DNA from: an uncultured Anaerotruncus sp.
GTDB lineage: Bacteria; Bacillota; Clostridia; Oscillospirales; CAG-272
Direction of reading: 5' to 3'
DNA length: 15,989 nucleotides
NCBI GenBank assembly: GCA_905210995.1
Contig: CAJLZE010000053.1
Coordinates: 1-15,989 of the forward strand
Numbering within the stretch: the stretch's first letter is position 1; every line of letters begins with the position of its first letter. This document shows, piece after piece, positions 5,953 through 13,050 of the stretch. Position numbers and translations under genes: made by a program. The notes under the pieces were generated by a model, which saw only the letters and a program-made list of their open reading frames with translations, searched no databases and was not told the origin of the DNA.

Positions 5953-8265
5953 TCACGGGTCATTTTTCCATAACTCGGGCATGAGTGTGAATTTTGTCGC
6001 CTCGGTGCGTTCGAGCATCGCCTTACCCGCGCCGCCGACTGCGGCATATGCCGCGTCATGCGAGCAGAAAACGATCTCTCCGGTACGGTCGGAGACGGGG
6101 ACGGCGCAAAGGCTTTTTATTTTCGGTCCGTGCGCGCCGTATATCACGGTGTCGGCGTCTGCCGCGCCGGAGCAGGAGGGGACCTCCCATGCCGACGCGC
6201 CGATATATTCGGTCCGCCCGCCGCGCTCTCCCGCATCGACGGTCAGTCTTATGACGGGATGTGTCGAGCGCCCGAGAGCGGCGGGACCTGATGAGGCTAT
6301 TGCGACGTCACCGAAGCACACGAGAGCCTCGCCCGGCATATATACCGAGCATTCGGCGCCCGCGGCGGCGGCAGCTTCGTATATGCGCGACATTATGCCG
6401 GCTTCCTCGGAGTTTTGAGGGTAGGGGAGCCATACCCGCCGCACCTTTTCGCGCCCGCACAGCCGCGCAACGCTTGCGGTGTGGCGCTGATGGTAATGCG
6501 TCAGCACGAGCGCTTCGGTTTCTGTCGCACCGGCGGCTTTGGCAGCGCTCACCGCATCGTGCAGCACGCCGTATGAGCCGCTGCCGACGTCGATCACCGC
6601 ACAGCCGCCGCAGGACGAGACATAGATCGCTTCGTTACCGCCGCGGCTGACGCAGCCGACCGAAACGCTGCCCGTGCGGTCGAATGTTCCCGACGCGGCA
6701 AAACAGACTGCGAACGCGGCGACCGCCGCAGCGGCAGGCACAAAGCATACCGCCGGGTGCTTCAGCTTTATTATCAGCAGCACGAGCGTGAGCACGGCTG
6801 CCGATGCGAGGATATATGGCGTAAACTCGAGCCCGAGCGGCAGCACGGCTCCGTGTATGTCGGACACGCGCTCGCATGAGCGCAGTATTACCCGCGCCGC
6901 AAGGCGTGCGCCGAGAGCCGACGCGCTGCCGAAGAAAGGAATGCCGTCAAGCAGCAGAGCTGCGGCGGAAAGTGCAAGGAGCGGTCCCGCAAGCGGGGTG
7001 AGGAAAAGATTTGTGAGCGGCGCGGCAAGAGAGATGCTGCCGAACACACGCCATATTATTATTGCGGTAAAGCAGTTTGCAGCAAGCCCCGTCAGAAGGA
7101 GCGCGCCTGCCTTTCCGAACGTTGACGATATCCGTCGGCGCATATGTCCCGCATCACGTGAGACTTTTGCCTTGCGCCTGTTGTATGCCGGCAGAAAGAC
7201 CGTGATGCCGAGCGTGGCTGAGAAGGAGAGCATAAAGCCGATATCGGCAACGGCGGCGGGCGACACCGTGAGAATGATCGCGGAGGCAAGAAACACCGAG
7301 CTCACTCCGTCGCCGTCGGCTCCCGAATAATATGCGGCAAAAACTGCGAAAAGCATAATAGCCGCTCTTACCGCCGAAAGCGGAAAGCCCACCACCGCGA
7401 GATAAAGCAGCAGAAAGACCGACATGAGCGGCGTTTTTGCAAGCTTCGGCAGCCGCAGCTTTGTCAGCAGCCAACCAACGGCGCCGGCAACCGCAGAAAG
7501 GTGCAGTCCGCTCAGCGCAAGGAGATGCGAGACTCCCGCACGCGAAAAATCACGTGCAGCCGCATCGGGGAGCCCGCTCCTGTCGCCGAGCAGCATCGCC
7601 GCGGCGAGCGCACCCTCGTCGCCTCCGACAGCCTCGCGCAGCCGGAAGGAAAGGTCTGAGCCGAGGCGCGAGAAAAAACCGAGAAGCCCACCGGCTTCCG
7701 ATGTGTCGGTCATCACGTATGCGACATCCTCGTCCGCGGTGAGTTCAAGCAGTATCCCGTCGGCGAGGGCGGCTCTTTCGCCGTCATATGACGGCGTTTT
7801 TTCAAACGGTACCGGCGTGCAGCGCAGACGTACCGTGTTGCCCGCGCGGAAATCGGCGGTGCCCTCGACTGTCAGCCGCGCACGCACCGACATTGCCGTG
7901 CCGTCTGCCTCTGTTATGCGTATGTCGAATCCGCTGCCGTAGCCTCCGTCGCGACGACCGAGAATGCGCACGGCAAATTCGTGCTCACTGCCGCAAAGCT
8001 CCTGCGCGCCGAGATATTTTATATCGTAGAAGCGAAATGCGCCGAGAAGCACAAGAAGTGCGGCGGCGGATGCGAGAATGCCGCGCGACGCGATCCTGCC
8101 GCTTGCTACGCGTGCGATACGCAGTATCGACCATACGGCGAGAGACACGAGCGCGGCTGCTGCAAGGCAGAGCTTGACCGTGCCGTTGAAATACCAACCG
8201 ATCGCCGCCGCTGTCAGGGCGGCGATGCCCGCATATGCCATCGGGCGTCCCTTTAAAAGCTCCAC
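5953..8265 (-). CDS. comEC: ComEC/Rec2 family DNA-uptake channel, divergent MBL domain
   Basis: This is a polytopic membrane protein of 770 residues. N-terminal hydrophobic segments come first, then a soluble OB-like region (about 60-200, DUF4131 type). The Competence channel domain follows, with LLALSGLHLS and a long run of membrane segments. The C-terminus is metallo-beta-lactamase-like. In transformable bacteria ComEC carries single-stranded DNA across the inner membrane. The start is taken as GTG at 8265, with GGAG nine bases upstream. The open frame extends 34 codons further to 8367, but a consensus promoter lies inside that extension. In the C-terminal domain the HxHxDH site reads HYHQRH (590-595), with Arg594 in place of Asp, and the later GD and HHG motifs are not evident. 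Nuclease activity is therefore doubtful. Confidence 0.85.
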   Translation of the reverse strand: MELLKGRPMAYAGIAALTAAAIGWYFNGTVKLCLAAAALVSLAVWSILRIARVASGRIASRGILASAAALLVLLGAFRFYDIKYLGAQELCGSEHEFAVRILGRRDGGYGSGFDIRITEADGTAMSVRARLTVEGTADFRAGNTVRLRCTPVPFEKTPSYDGERAALADGILLELTADEDVAYVMTDTSEAGGLLGFFSRLGSDLSFRLREAVGGDEGALAAAMLLGDRSGLPDAAARDFSRAGVSHLLALSGLHLSAVAGAVGWLLTKLRLPKLAKTPLMSVFLLLYLAVVGFPLSAVRAAIMLFAVFAAYYSGADGDGVSSVFLASAIILTVSPAAVADIGFMLSFSATLGITVFLPAYNRRKAKVSRDAGHMRRRISSTFGKAGALLLTGLAANCFTAIIIWRVFGSISLAAPLTNLFLTPLAGPLLALSAAALLLDGIPFFGSASALGARLAARVILRSCERVSDIHGAVLPLGLEFTPYILASAAVLTLVLLIIKLKHPAVCFVPAAAAVAAFAVCFAASGTFDRTGSVSVGCVSRGGNEAIYVSSCGGCAVIDVGSGSYGVLHDAVSAAKAAGATETEALVLTHYHQRHTASVARLCGREKVRRVWLPYPQNSEEAGIMSRIYEAAAAAGAECSVYMPGEALVCFGDVAIASSGPAALGRSTHPVIRLTVDAGERGGRTEYIGASAWEVPSCSGAADADTVIYGAHGPKIKSLCAVPVSDRTGEIVFCSHDAAYAAVGGAGKAMLERTEATKFTLMPELWKNDP

Positions 8266-8302
8266 GGCTCCGCTCTCCTTTCCGCTTTCATTGCCTGTCC
8301 GT

Positions 8303-8331
8303 ATTATACAGTTCATCCGCCGCAATGTCAA
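8303..8331 (-). promoter_or_regulatory. Sigma-A promoter of comEC
   Basis: On the minus strand TTGACA (8331-8326) and TATAAT (8308-8303) have a 17-base spacer, a perfect consensus. Expected transcript start is near 8296, about 30 bases before the GTG at 8265. This supports that start over ATG codons upstream. Confidence 0.9.
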
Positions 8332-8408
8332 GGATATGTCCGAATTTATACGCAGGATTTTACACAAAATGATAACACACGCGTATATATTATTTCACAA
8401 AAGAGCTG

Positions 8409-8414
8409 TATAAT
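8409..8414 (+). promoter_or_regulatory. Probable -10 box of htpG
   Basis: TATAAT lies 41 bases before the htpG ATG, with an A/T-rich leader and RBS GGGG at 8444-8447. No good -35 box sits 17 bases upstream (TATATT there). I see no CIRCE element or CtsR site, so control by HrcA or CtsR is not supported. Confidence 0.5.
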
Positions 8415-8455
8415 AATATTCGTAATAATGTAACTTCTCAAAAGGGGATGTTTTT

Positions 8456-10357
8456 ATGTCTGAAGAAACAAAAGAAAAGAAAACAGGCGGCATATCCGTC
8501 GAAACACAGCATATATTTCCGATAATCAAAAAGTGGCTCTATTCTGATAAGGATATATTCGTCCGCGAGATAGTGTCGAACGCCTCCGACGCCGTAACTA
8601 AGCTGAAGCGTCTCGAGTCCCTCGGGCACGCCGAGGTCGGCGAGACCGACTGGCGCATAAACGTAAAGCTCGACAAGGACGCGGGAACGATCACGGTCGA
8701 AGACAACGGTATCGGCATGACCCGCGAGGAGCTTGAAAAGTATATTTGCTCCATCGCTCTTTCGGGCGCGCTTGATTTTGTAGCAAAATACGAAAACGGC
8801 GACAATTCAAACGGTATCATCGGTCACTTCGGTCTCGGCTTTTACTCCGCGTTCATGGTCAGCGACACGGTAGAGGTCAACACGCTCTCCTATACCGGCG
8901 GACCTGCCGTCCACTGGAGCTGCAACGAAGCGGGTGAATACGAGATATCCGAGGGCGACCGCGAAACGCGCGGCACCGAGGTCATAATGCACATAGCCGA
9001 GGACGAAAAGGAATACCTCGAGGCATCGCGGCTGCGCACGGTGCTTGACCGCTATTGCTCGTTCATGCCCGTGCCGATCTATTTCGACGACGGTGTCGAG
9101 CACGAGCACGAGCACGCCGAGGGCGAGGCTTGCAACTGCGAGGGCGGCCATGACGACAAGCCCATAAACGACACAGTGCCGCTCTGGGCAAAAAAGCCCT
9201 CGGAGATCACGCCCGAGCAGTATATCGAATTCTATCACAAGCTTTTCCTTGACGCAAACGATCCGCTTTTCTGGGTCCACATCAACGCCGATTATCCGCT
9301 GAATTTCAAGGGTATCCTGTTCTTCCCCAAACTGAACAGCGAATATCAGAACCTTGAGGGGCAGGTAAAGCTGTATTACAATCAGGTCTTCGTGGCTGAC
9401 AATATAAAGGAAGTTATTCCCGAATACCTACTCATGCTCCGCGGCGCCATCGACTGCCCCGAGCTGCCGCTGAACGTTTCGCGCAGCTATCTCCAGGACA
9501 ACGCATATGTAAGAAAGGTCTCCGCTCACATTGTCAAGAAGGTGGCGGACAAGCTCTGCTCGATGGCGGGCAGCGAGAGGGAAAAGTACGAAAAGGTCTA
9601 TCCCGATATCCGTATCTTCGTAGAATACGCCTGCCTGCGTGACCGCAAGTTCTTTGACCGTGTAAAGGATTCGCTGCTCATCCGTCTCACCGAGGGCGCG
9701 CCGCTCACGTTTGCCGAGTATCTTGAAAAGGCAAAGGAAAAGCACGAGGGCAAGATCTATTACGCCTCCGATACGGCGCTTCAGGCACAGTACATTTCAA
9801 TGTTCCGCTCCGGCGGTATTGACGTTGCCGTGTACGATCTGGCGCTCGACACGCAGTTTATGGCGTCTGTCGAGCAGTATCGCGGGGATGTAAAGTTCAT
9901 TCGTGTCGATGCGGGCATCGACGATGCGCTGAAAGCCGAAAAGACAGAGGGCGACGGCAAGCTTGCCGACGACGATCCCATGACAGTGCTCTTCCGCAAG
10001 GTCTCGGGCAACGAAAAGATGGCGGTAAAGACCGAACAGCTCAAAAATGCCGAGATCCCCGCGCTGCTTACCGTAAGCGAGGAATCACGCCGCTTTGAGG
10101 ATATGATGAAGATGTACGCCGCTCCGGGAGAGAACGTTCCGGAATTCCCTGTGGACTACACCCTCACGCTCAACCCCGCCTCGCATGCATACGCAAGACT
10201 CGGCGAGCTTATGAACGCCGCCGATAAGGATGAGGCAAAGACCGAGGCATATGCCTCCTACATTTACCGCCTTGCGCTGCTGGCACAGAAAAAACTGAGC
10301 GCCAGCGAGCTTGAAGCGTTCCTTGCCGACAGCTACCGCCTGCTCGGCATGATCTGA
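8456..10357 (+). CDS. htpG: Chaperone HtpG (bacterial Hsp90) with His/Cys-rich insert
   Basis: This 633-residue cytosolic ATP-driven chaperone has the usual HtpG length. The N-terminal GHKL ATPase domain shows catalytic Glu38 in VREIVSNASDA, DNGIGM (83-88) and the lid/ATP motif GHFGLGFYSAF (123-133). The middle domain carries LPLNVSRSYLQ with Arg343, equivalent to the arginine that contacts the ATP gamma-phosphate. The C-terminal dimerisation part runs from about 510. Between the N and middle domains (216-235) there is an unusual insert, HEHEHAEGEACNCEGGHDDK, where most bacterial HtpG have a short plain linker. Start ATG has GGGG eight bases upstream. It is divergent from comEC, and a TSCPD gene follows 26 bases later, probably in the same transcript. 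Confidence 0.96.
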   Translation: MSEETKEKKTGGISVETQHIFPIIKKWLYSDKDIFVREIVSNASDAVTKLKRLESLGHAEVGETDWRINVKLDKDAGTITVEDNGIGMTREELEKYICSIALSGALDFVAKYENGDNSNGIIGHFGLGFYSAFMVSDTVEVNTLSYTGGPAVHWSCNEAGEYEISEGDRETRGTEVIMHIAEDEKEYLEASRLRTVLDRYCSFMPVPIYFDDGVEHEHEHAEGEACNCEGGHDDKPINDTVPLWAKKPSEITPEQYIEFYHKLFLDANDPLFWVHINADYPLNFKGILFFPKLNSEYQNLEGQVKLYYNQVFVADNIKEVIPEYLLMLRGAIDCPELPLNVSRSYLQDNAYVRKVSAHIVKKVADKLCSMAGSEREKYEKVYPDIRIFVEYACLRDRKFFDRVKDSLLIRLTEGAPLTFAEYLEKAKEKHEGKIYYASDTALQAQYISMFRSGGIDVAVYDLALDTQFMASVEQYRGDVKFIRVDAGIDDALKAEKTEGDGKLADDDPMTVLFRKVSGNEKMAVKTEQLKNAEIPALLTVSEESRRFEDMMKMYAAPGENVPEFPVDYTLTLNPASHAYARLGELMNAADKDEAKTEAYASYIYRLALLAQKKLSASELEAFLADSYRLLGMI

Positions 10358-10383
10358 AAAACAAAAAAACAGGAGAACCACTC

Positions 10384-10641
10384 ATGGAACATATTGAATA
10401 CAAAACGCACGGGACCTGCTCACGCGAGATCATAATAGACATAGACCCCGAAAACGGAACGATAACCGACGCAAAATTTGTGGGCGGCTGCTCCGGCAAC
10501 ACGCAGGGCGTTTGCGCGCTCGTGCGCGGAATGAGGGTCGAAGAGGCGATATCCCGCCTCGAGGGCATCCGCTGCGGTATGAAGCAGACGTCATGCCCCG
10601 ATCAGCTTGCCCGTGCGCTGAAGCAGTATATCGGAAAGTGA
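10384..10641 (+). CDS. Stand-alone TSCPD domain protein
   Basis: This 85-residue soluble protein consists of one TSCPD domain (TIGR03905-like), named for its motif, here TSCPDQ at residues 69-74. The same domain occurs at the C-terminus of some class II (B12) ribonucleotide reductases. The stand-alone form has no firmly known function. Five cysteines (12, 36, 44, 64, 71) and the GGCSGNTQG segment suggest metal binding or redox chemistry, which is inferred. AGGAG lies eight bases before the ATG. It starts 26 bases after htpG with no terminator between, so the two are likely cotranscribed. A strong hairpin (10669-10702) follows its stop codon. Confidence 0.88.
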   Translation: MEHIEYKTHGTCSREIIIDIDPENGTITDAKFVGGCSGNTQGVCALVRGMRVEEAISRLEGIRCGMKQTSCPDQLARALKQYIGK

Positions 10642-10668
10642 ACGTGACTGCGGAGATATAAAACAAGA

Positions 10669-10702
10669 CCGGGGCTGTCGCGCCAATGCGTGACAGCCCC
10701 GG
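10669..10702. terminator. 15-bp hairpin after the htpG-TSCPD unit
   Basis: Arms 10669-10683 and 10688-10702 pair fully (one G-T) around loop CAAT, with the outer 11 bp GC-rich. It sits 28 bases after the TSCPD stop. The plus side lacks a T-run; the minus side reads TCTTGTTTTATA. It is probably the 3' end of the htpG transcript, but a typical U-tract exists only for the opposite direction. Confidence 0.6.
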
Positions 10703-10967
10703 CAGTTCTGTGCCGCTCCGTGATATCGTAAGGGGAAAGAAGGAAAAGAAGGTATCGCGGTCCGGGCATAAAAGGCGCGGGCAGATATAGGGATACTGCC
10801 GTGCGCCGCGATCTACTGTATAATACGGTGCTCGGGGCGCTTTTCCTTCATTTTTTCGGGAATAATTTGATTTTGTATATATGCACATGATAAATGCGGT
10901 TTTTAGCGTTTTTTGATGTGCACATTGCTTGCGCAGCTTCCAAAATTCCGAATATGAAAATAAAGTC
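10703..10967. other. Noncoding gap with hairpins, no gene seen
   Basis: No credible ORF with an RBS lies here. It holds an imperfect hairpin, GGCGC-GGCAG paired with CTGCC-GCGCC (10774-10784 with 10796-10807), nested inside ATCGC/GCGAT (10754-10758 with 10808-10812). The hairpin is followed by TTTT on the minus strand. It also holds a 7-bp inverted repeat TGCACAT/ATGTGCA (10882-10888 with 10916-10922) around a T-rich loop. A TATAAT at 10819-10824 has no -35 partner. This could be a small RNA locus or only terminators and operators. Confidence 0.4.
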
Positions 10968-10996
10968 TTGACACATATACGGTTGTGTGCTATAAT
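10968..10996 (+). promoter_or_regulatory. Sigma-A promoter of uvrB-uvrA
   Basis: TTGACA (10968-10973) and TATAAT (10991-10996) have a 17-base spacer, a perfect consensus. Start is expected near 11003, leaving a leader of about 45 bases before the uvrB ATG. Inverted repeats overlap it: ACACA-N8-TGTGT (10971-10988), and TTCC-N6-GGAA just after the start (11009-11022). No Gram-positive LexA box (CGAAC-N4-GTTCG) is visible. Confidence 0.93.
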
Positions 10997-11047
10997 ATCG
11001 GCGCTGAGTTCCGATAAAGGAATCAAAACGGCGCGGAGGGTGTTGAA

Positions 11048-13036
11048 ATGAGCGATTTTGTTCTGAAAAGCGAATATACTCCGACGGGAGATCAGCCCGA
11101 GGCGATCGCCTCTCTTACTGCGGGAGTTCTCAGCGGCAGGAAGATGCAGACACTGATCGGCGTTACCGGTTCGGGCAAGACCTTTACCATGGCGAACGTC
11201 ATCGCGCGGTGCGGCAGACCCACGCTGATACTCGAGCCCAACAAAACGCTTGCGGCACAGGTGTGCTCCGAGATGCGCGAGTTCTTTCCCGACAGCGCCG
11301 TTGAATATTTCGTTTCGTACTACGACTACTATCAGCCGGAGGCGTATATCCCTGGCAAGGATATGTATATCGAAAAGGACGCGCTCATAAACGATGAGAT
11401 CGACCGCCTGCGCCACAGCGCGACATCGGCGCTTTTCGAGCGGCGCGACGTGATAATCGTTGCGAGCGTTTCATGTATATATTCGCTCGGCGACCCCGGC
11501 GAATACCGCGATCTTGTTATCGCGCTGCGTCCCGGTATGCCCATGAGCCGCGGGGAGCTGCTCTCAAAGCTGACTGCGGTCAGCTATACGCGCAACGATA
11601 TGAACCTTGTGCGTGACAGCTTTCGCGTGCGCGGCGATACGGTAGACATCATCCCGGCGTCGTCGGGCGACAAGGCGCTGCGCGTTGAGTTTTTCGGCGA
11701 CGAGATAGACCGCGTGAGCGAGATAAACGTCGTTACGGGCGAGCTTTTGCGCCGCCTTTCGTATGCTGCGGTATATCCCGCAACACACTACGCCGTGTCG
11801 GACGACAAGCGCGAGGCGGCGCTTGCGGAGATAGAAGCCGAAATGAAGGAGCGCGCGGCATTCTTTACCGCCGAGGGCAAGCTGATTGAGGCGCAGAGGA
11901 TAACCGAACGCACAAAATACGATCTTGAAATGCTGCGCGAGGTCGGCTTCTGCTCGGGAGTCGAAAACTATTCGCGCGTGCTTTCGGGACGCGAGCCGGG
12001 TTCGACGCCTTACTCCCTGCTCGATTACTTTCCGAAGGATTATCTTATGTTCATCGACGAATCGCACGTGACGGTGCCGCAGGTGCGCGGCATGAGCGGC
12101 GGTGACTCTGCGAGAAAGAAAAATCTTGTCGAATACGGCTTCCGCCTGCCGTCGGCATACGACAACCGCCCGCTTTTCTTTGAGGAATTCGAGGATAAGC
12201 TGAATCAGGTCGTGTTTGTCAGTGCGACGCCCGGGGATTATGAGCTTGAGCATTCCGAATCCACTGCCGAACAGATAATAAGACCGACGGGGCTGCTCGA
12301 TCCCGAGGTAGAGGTGCGCCCGATAGAGGGGCAGGTAGATGATATGCTCGGCGAGATACGCGCGCGCACGGCGCGCGGCGAGCGCGTGCTCGTGACGACG
12401 CTCACGCGTAAGATGGCAGAGGACCTTACCGGGTATCTCTCCGACAACGGCGTGAAGGTAAGGTATATACACTACAATGTAGAGACGATAGAGCGCATGG
12501 AGCTGATACGTGACCTGCGTCTCGGCGTGTTCGACGTGCTGGTCGGCATCAACCTTCTGCGCGAGGGGCTAGACCTGCCGGAGGTGTCGCTCGTCGTAAT
12601 TCTCGACGCGGATAAAGAGGGCTTCCTGCGCGCCGAGCGTTCGCTCATTCAGACCATAGGCCGTGCGGCACGAAACGAAAACGGAAAGGTCATAATGTAC
12701 GCCGATACCGTGACGGGCTCGATGGAGCGCGCGATATCCGAAACGAACCGCCGCCGCAGCATACAGAAGGCATACAACGAGGCGCACGGCATCACGCCGC
12801 ACACCGTCATAAAGGGGATACGCGACGTCATCGACATTGCCGCGCGCGATGAAGGCGCCAATGCCGCAAGCAGCGCAAAGCGCAGCCGTGCCGAGGCAAA
12901 GAAAATGTCGAAGTCCGAGCGTGAGGCGACGATCGAGCGCATGACGAAGCAGATGAAGGAAGCCGCGCGCAGCCTTGACTTTGAGCTTGCCGCCTTCCTG
13001 CGCGACCGCATCCGCGAAATAAGAGAAACGAAGTAA
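11048..13036 (+). CDS. uvrB: UvrABC excinuclease subunit B
   Basis: This 662-residue protein, of normal family length, acts in nucleotide excision repair. It receives damaged DNA from UvrA, verifies the lesion with its beta-hairpin and ATPase, and recruits UvrC. Visible marks are Walker A GVTGSGKT (38-45), the damage-probing hairpin region with SYYDYYQPEAYIP after it, DESH (337-340), helicase motifs TLTRKMAEDL and GINLLREGLD, the arginine-containing QTIGRAARN, and the C-terminal UVR motif (about 627-662) that binds UvrA and UvrC. GGAGG lies about eight bases before the ATG. uvrA follows 14 bases after the stop, so they form one operon. No residue of the core motifs appears lost. Confidence 0.98.
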   Translation: MSDFVLKSEYTPTGDQPEAIASLTAGVLSGRKMQTLIGVTGSGKTFTMANVIARCGRPTLILEPNKTLAAQVCSEMREFFPDSAVEYFVSYYDYYQPEAYIPGKDMYIEKDALINDEIDRLRHSATSALFERRDVIIVASVSCIYSLGDPGEYRDLVIALRPGMPMSRGELLSKLTAVSYTRNDMNLVRDSFRVRGDTVDIIPASSGDKALRVEFFGDEIDRVSEINVVTGELLRRLSYAAVYPATHYAVSDDKREAALAEIEAEMKERAAFFTAEGKLIEAQRITERTKYDLEMLREVGFCSGVENYSRVLSGREPGSTPYSLLDYFPKDYLMFIDESHVTVPQVRGMSGGDSARKKNLVEYGFRLPSAYDNRPLFFEEFEDKLNQVVFVSATPGDYELEHSESTAEQIIRPTGLLDPEVEVRPIEGQVDDMLGEIRARTARGERVLVTTLTRKMAEDLTGYLSDNGVKVRYIHYNVETIERMELIRDLRLGVFDVLVGINLLREGLDLPEVSLVVILDADKEGFLRAERSLIQTIGRAARNENGKVIMYADTVTGSMERAISETNRRRSIQKAYNEAHGITPHTVIKGIRDVIDIAARDEGANAASSAKRSRAEAKKMSKSEREATIERMTKQMKEAARSLDFELAAFLRDRIREIRETK

Positions 13037-13050
13037 GAGGTACTTTTAAA

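Noticed and set aside
8266..8367. Longer comEC start at the ATG at 8367
   Set aside because: The extension contains a perfect TTGACA-N17-TATAAT promoter and has no RBS at its ATG. The GTG at 8265 has a GGAG nine bases upstream.
8340..8455. CIRCE or CtsR heat-shock operator before htpG
   Set aside because: Neither TTAGCACTC-N9-GAGTGCTAA nor tandem GGTCAAA heptads are present.
10920..11047. LexA (SOS) box upstream of uvrB
   Set aside because: I looked for CGAAC-N4-GTTCG and GAAC-N4-GTTC forms in both directions and found none. CGAATATGAAAA is too far from consensus.
10430..11416. Minus-strand open frame of 328 codons across the uvrB promoter region
   Set aside because: It overlaps the TSCPD and uvrB coding regions and a consensus promoter, and its translation shows no domain.
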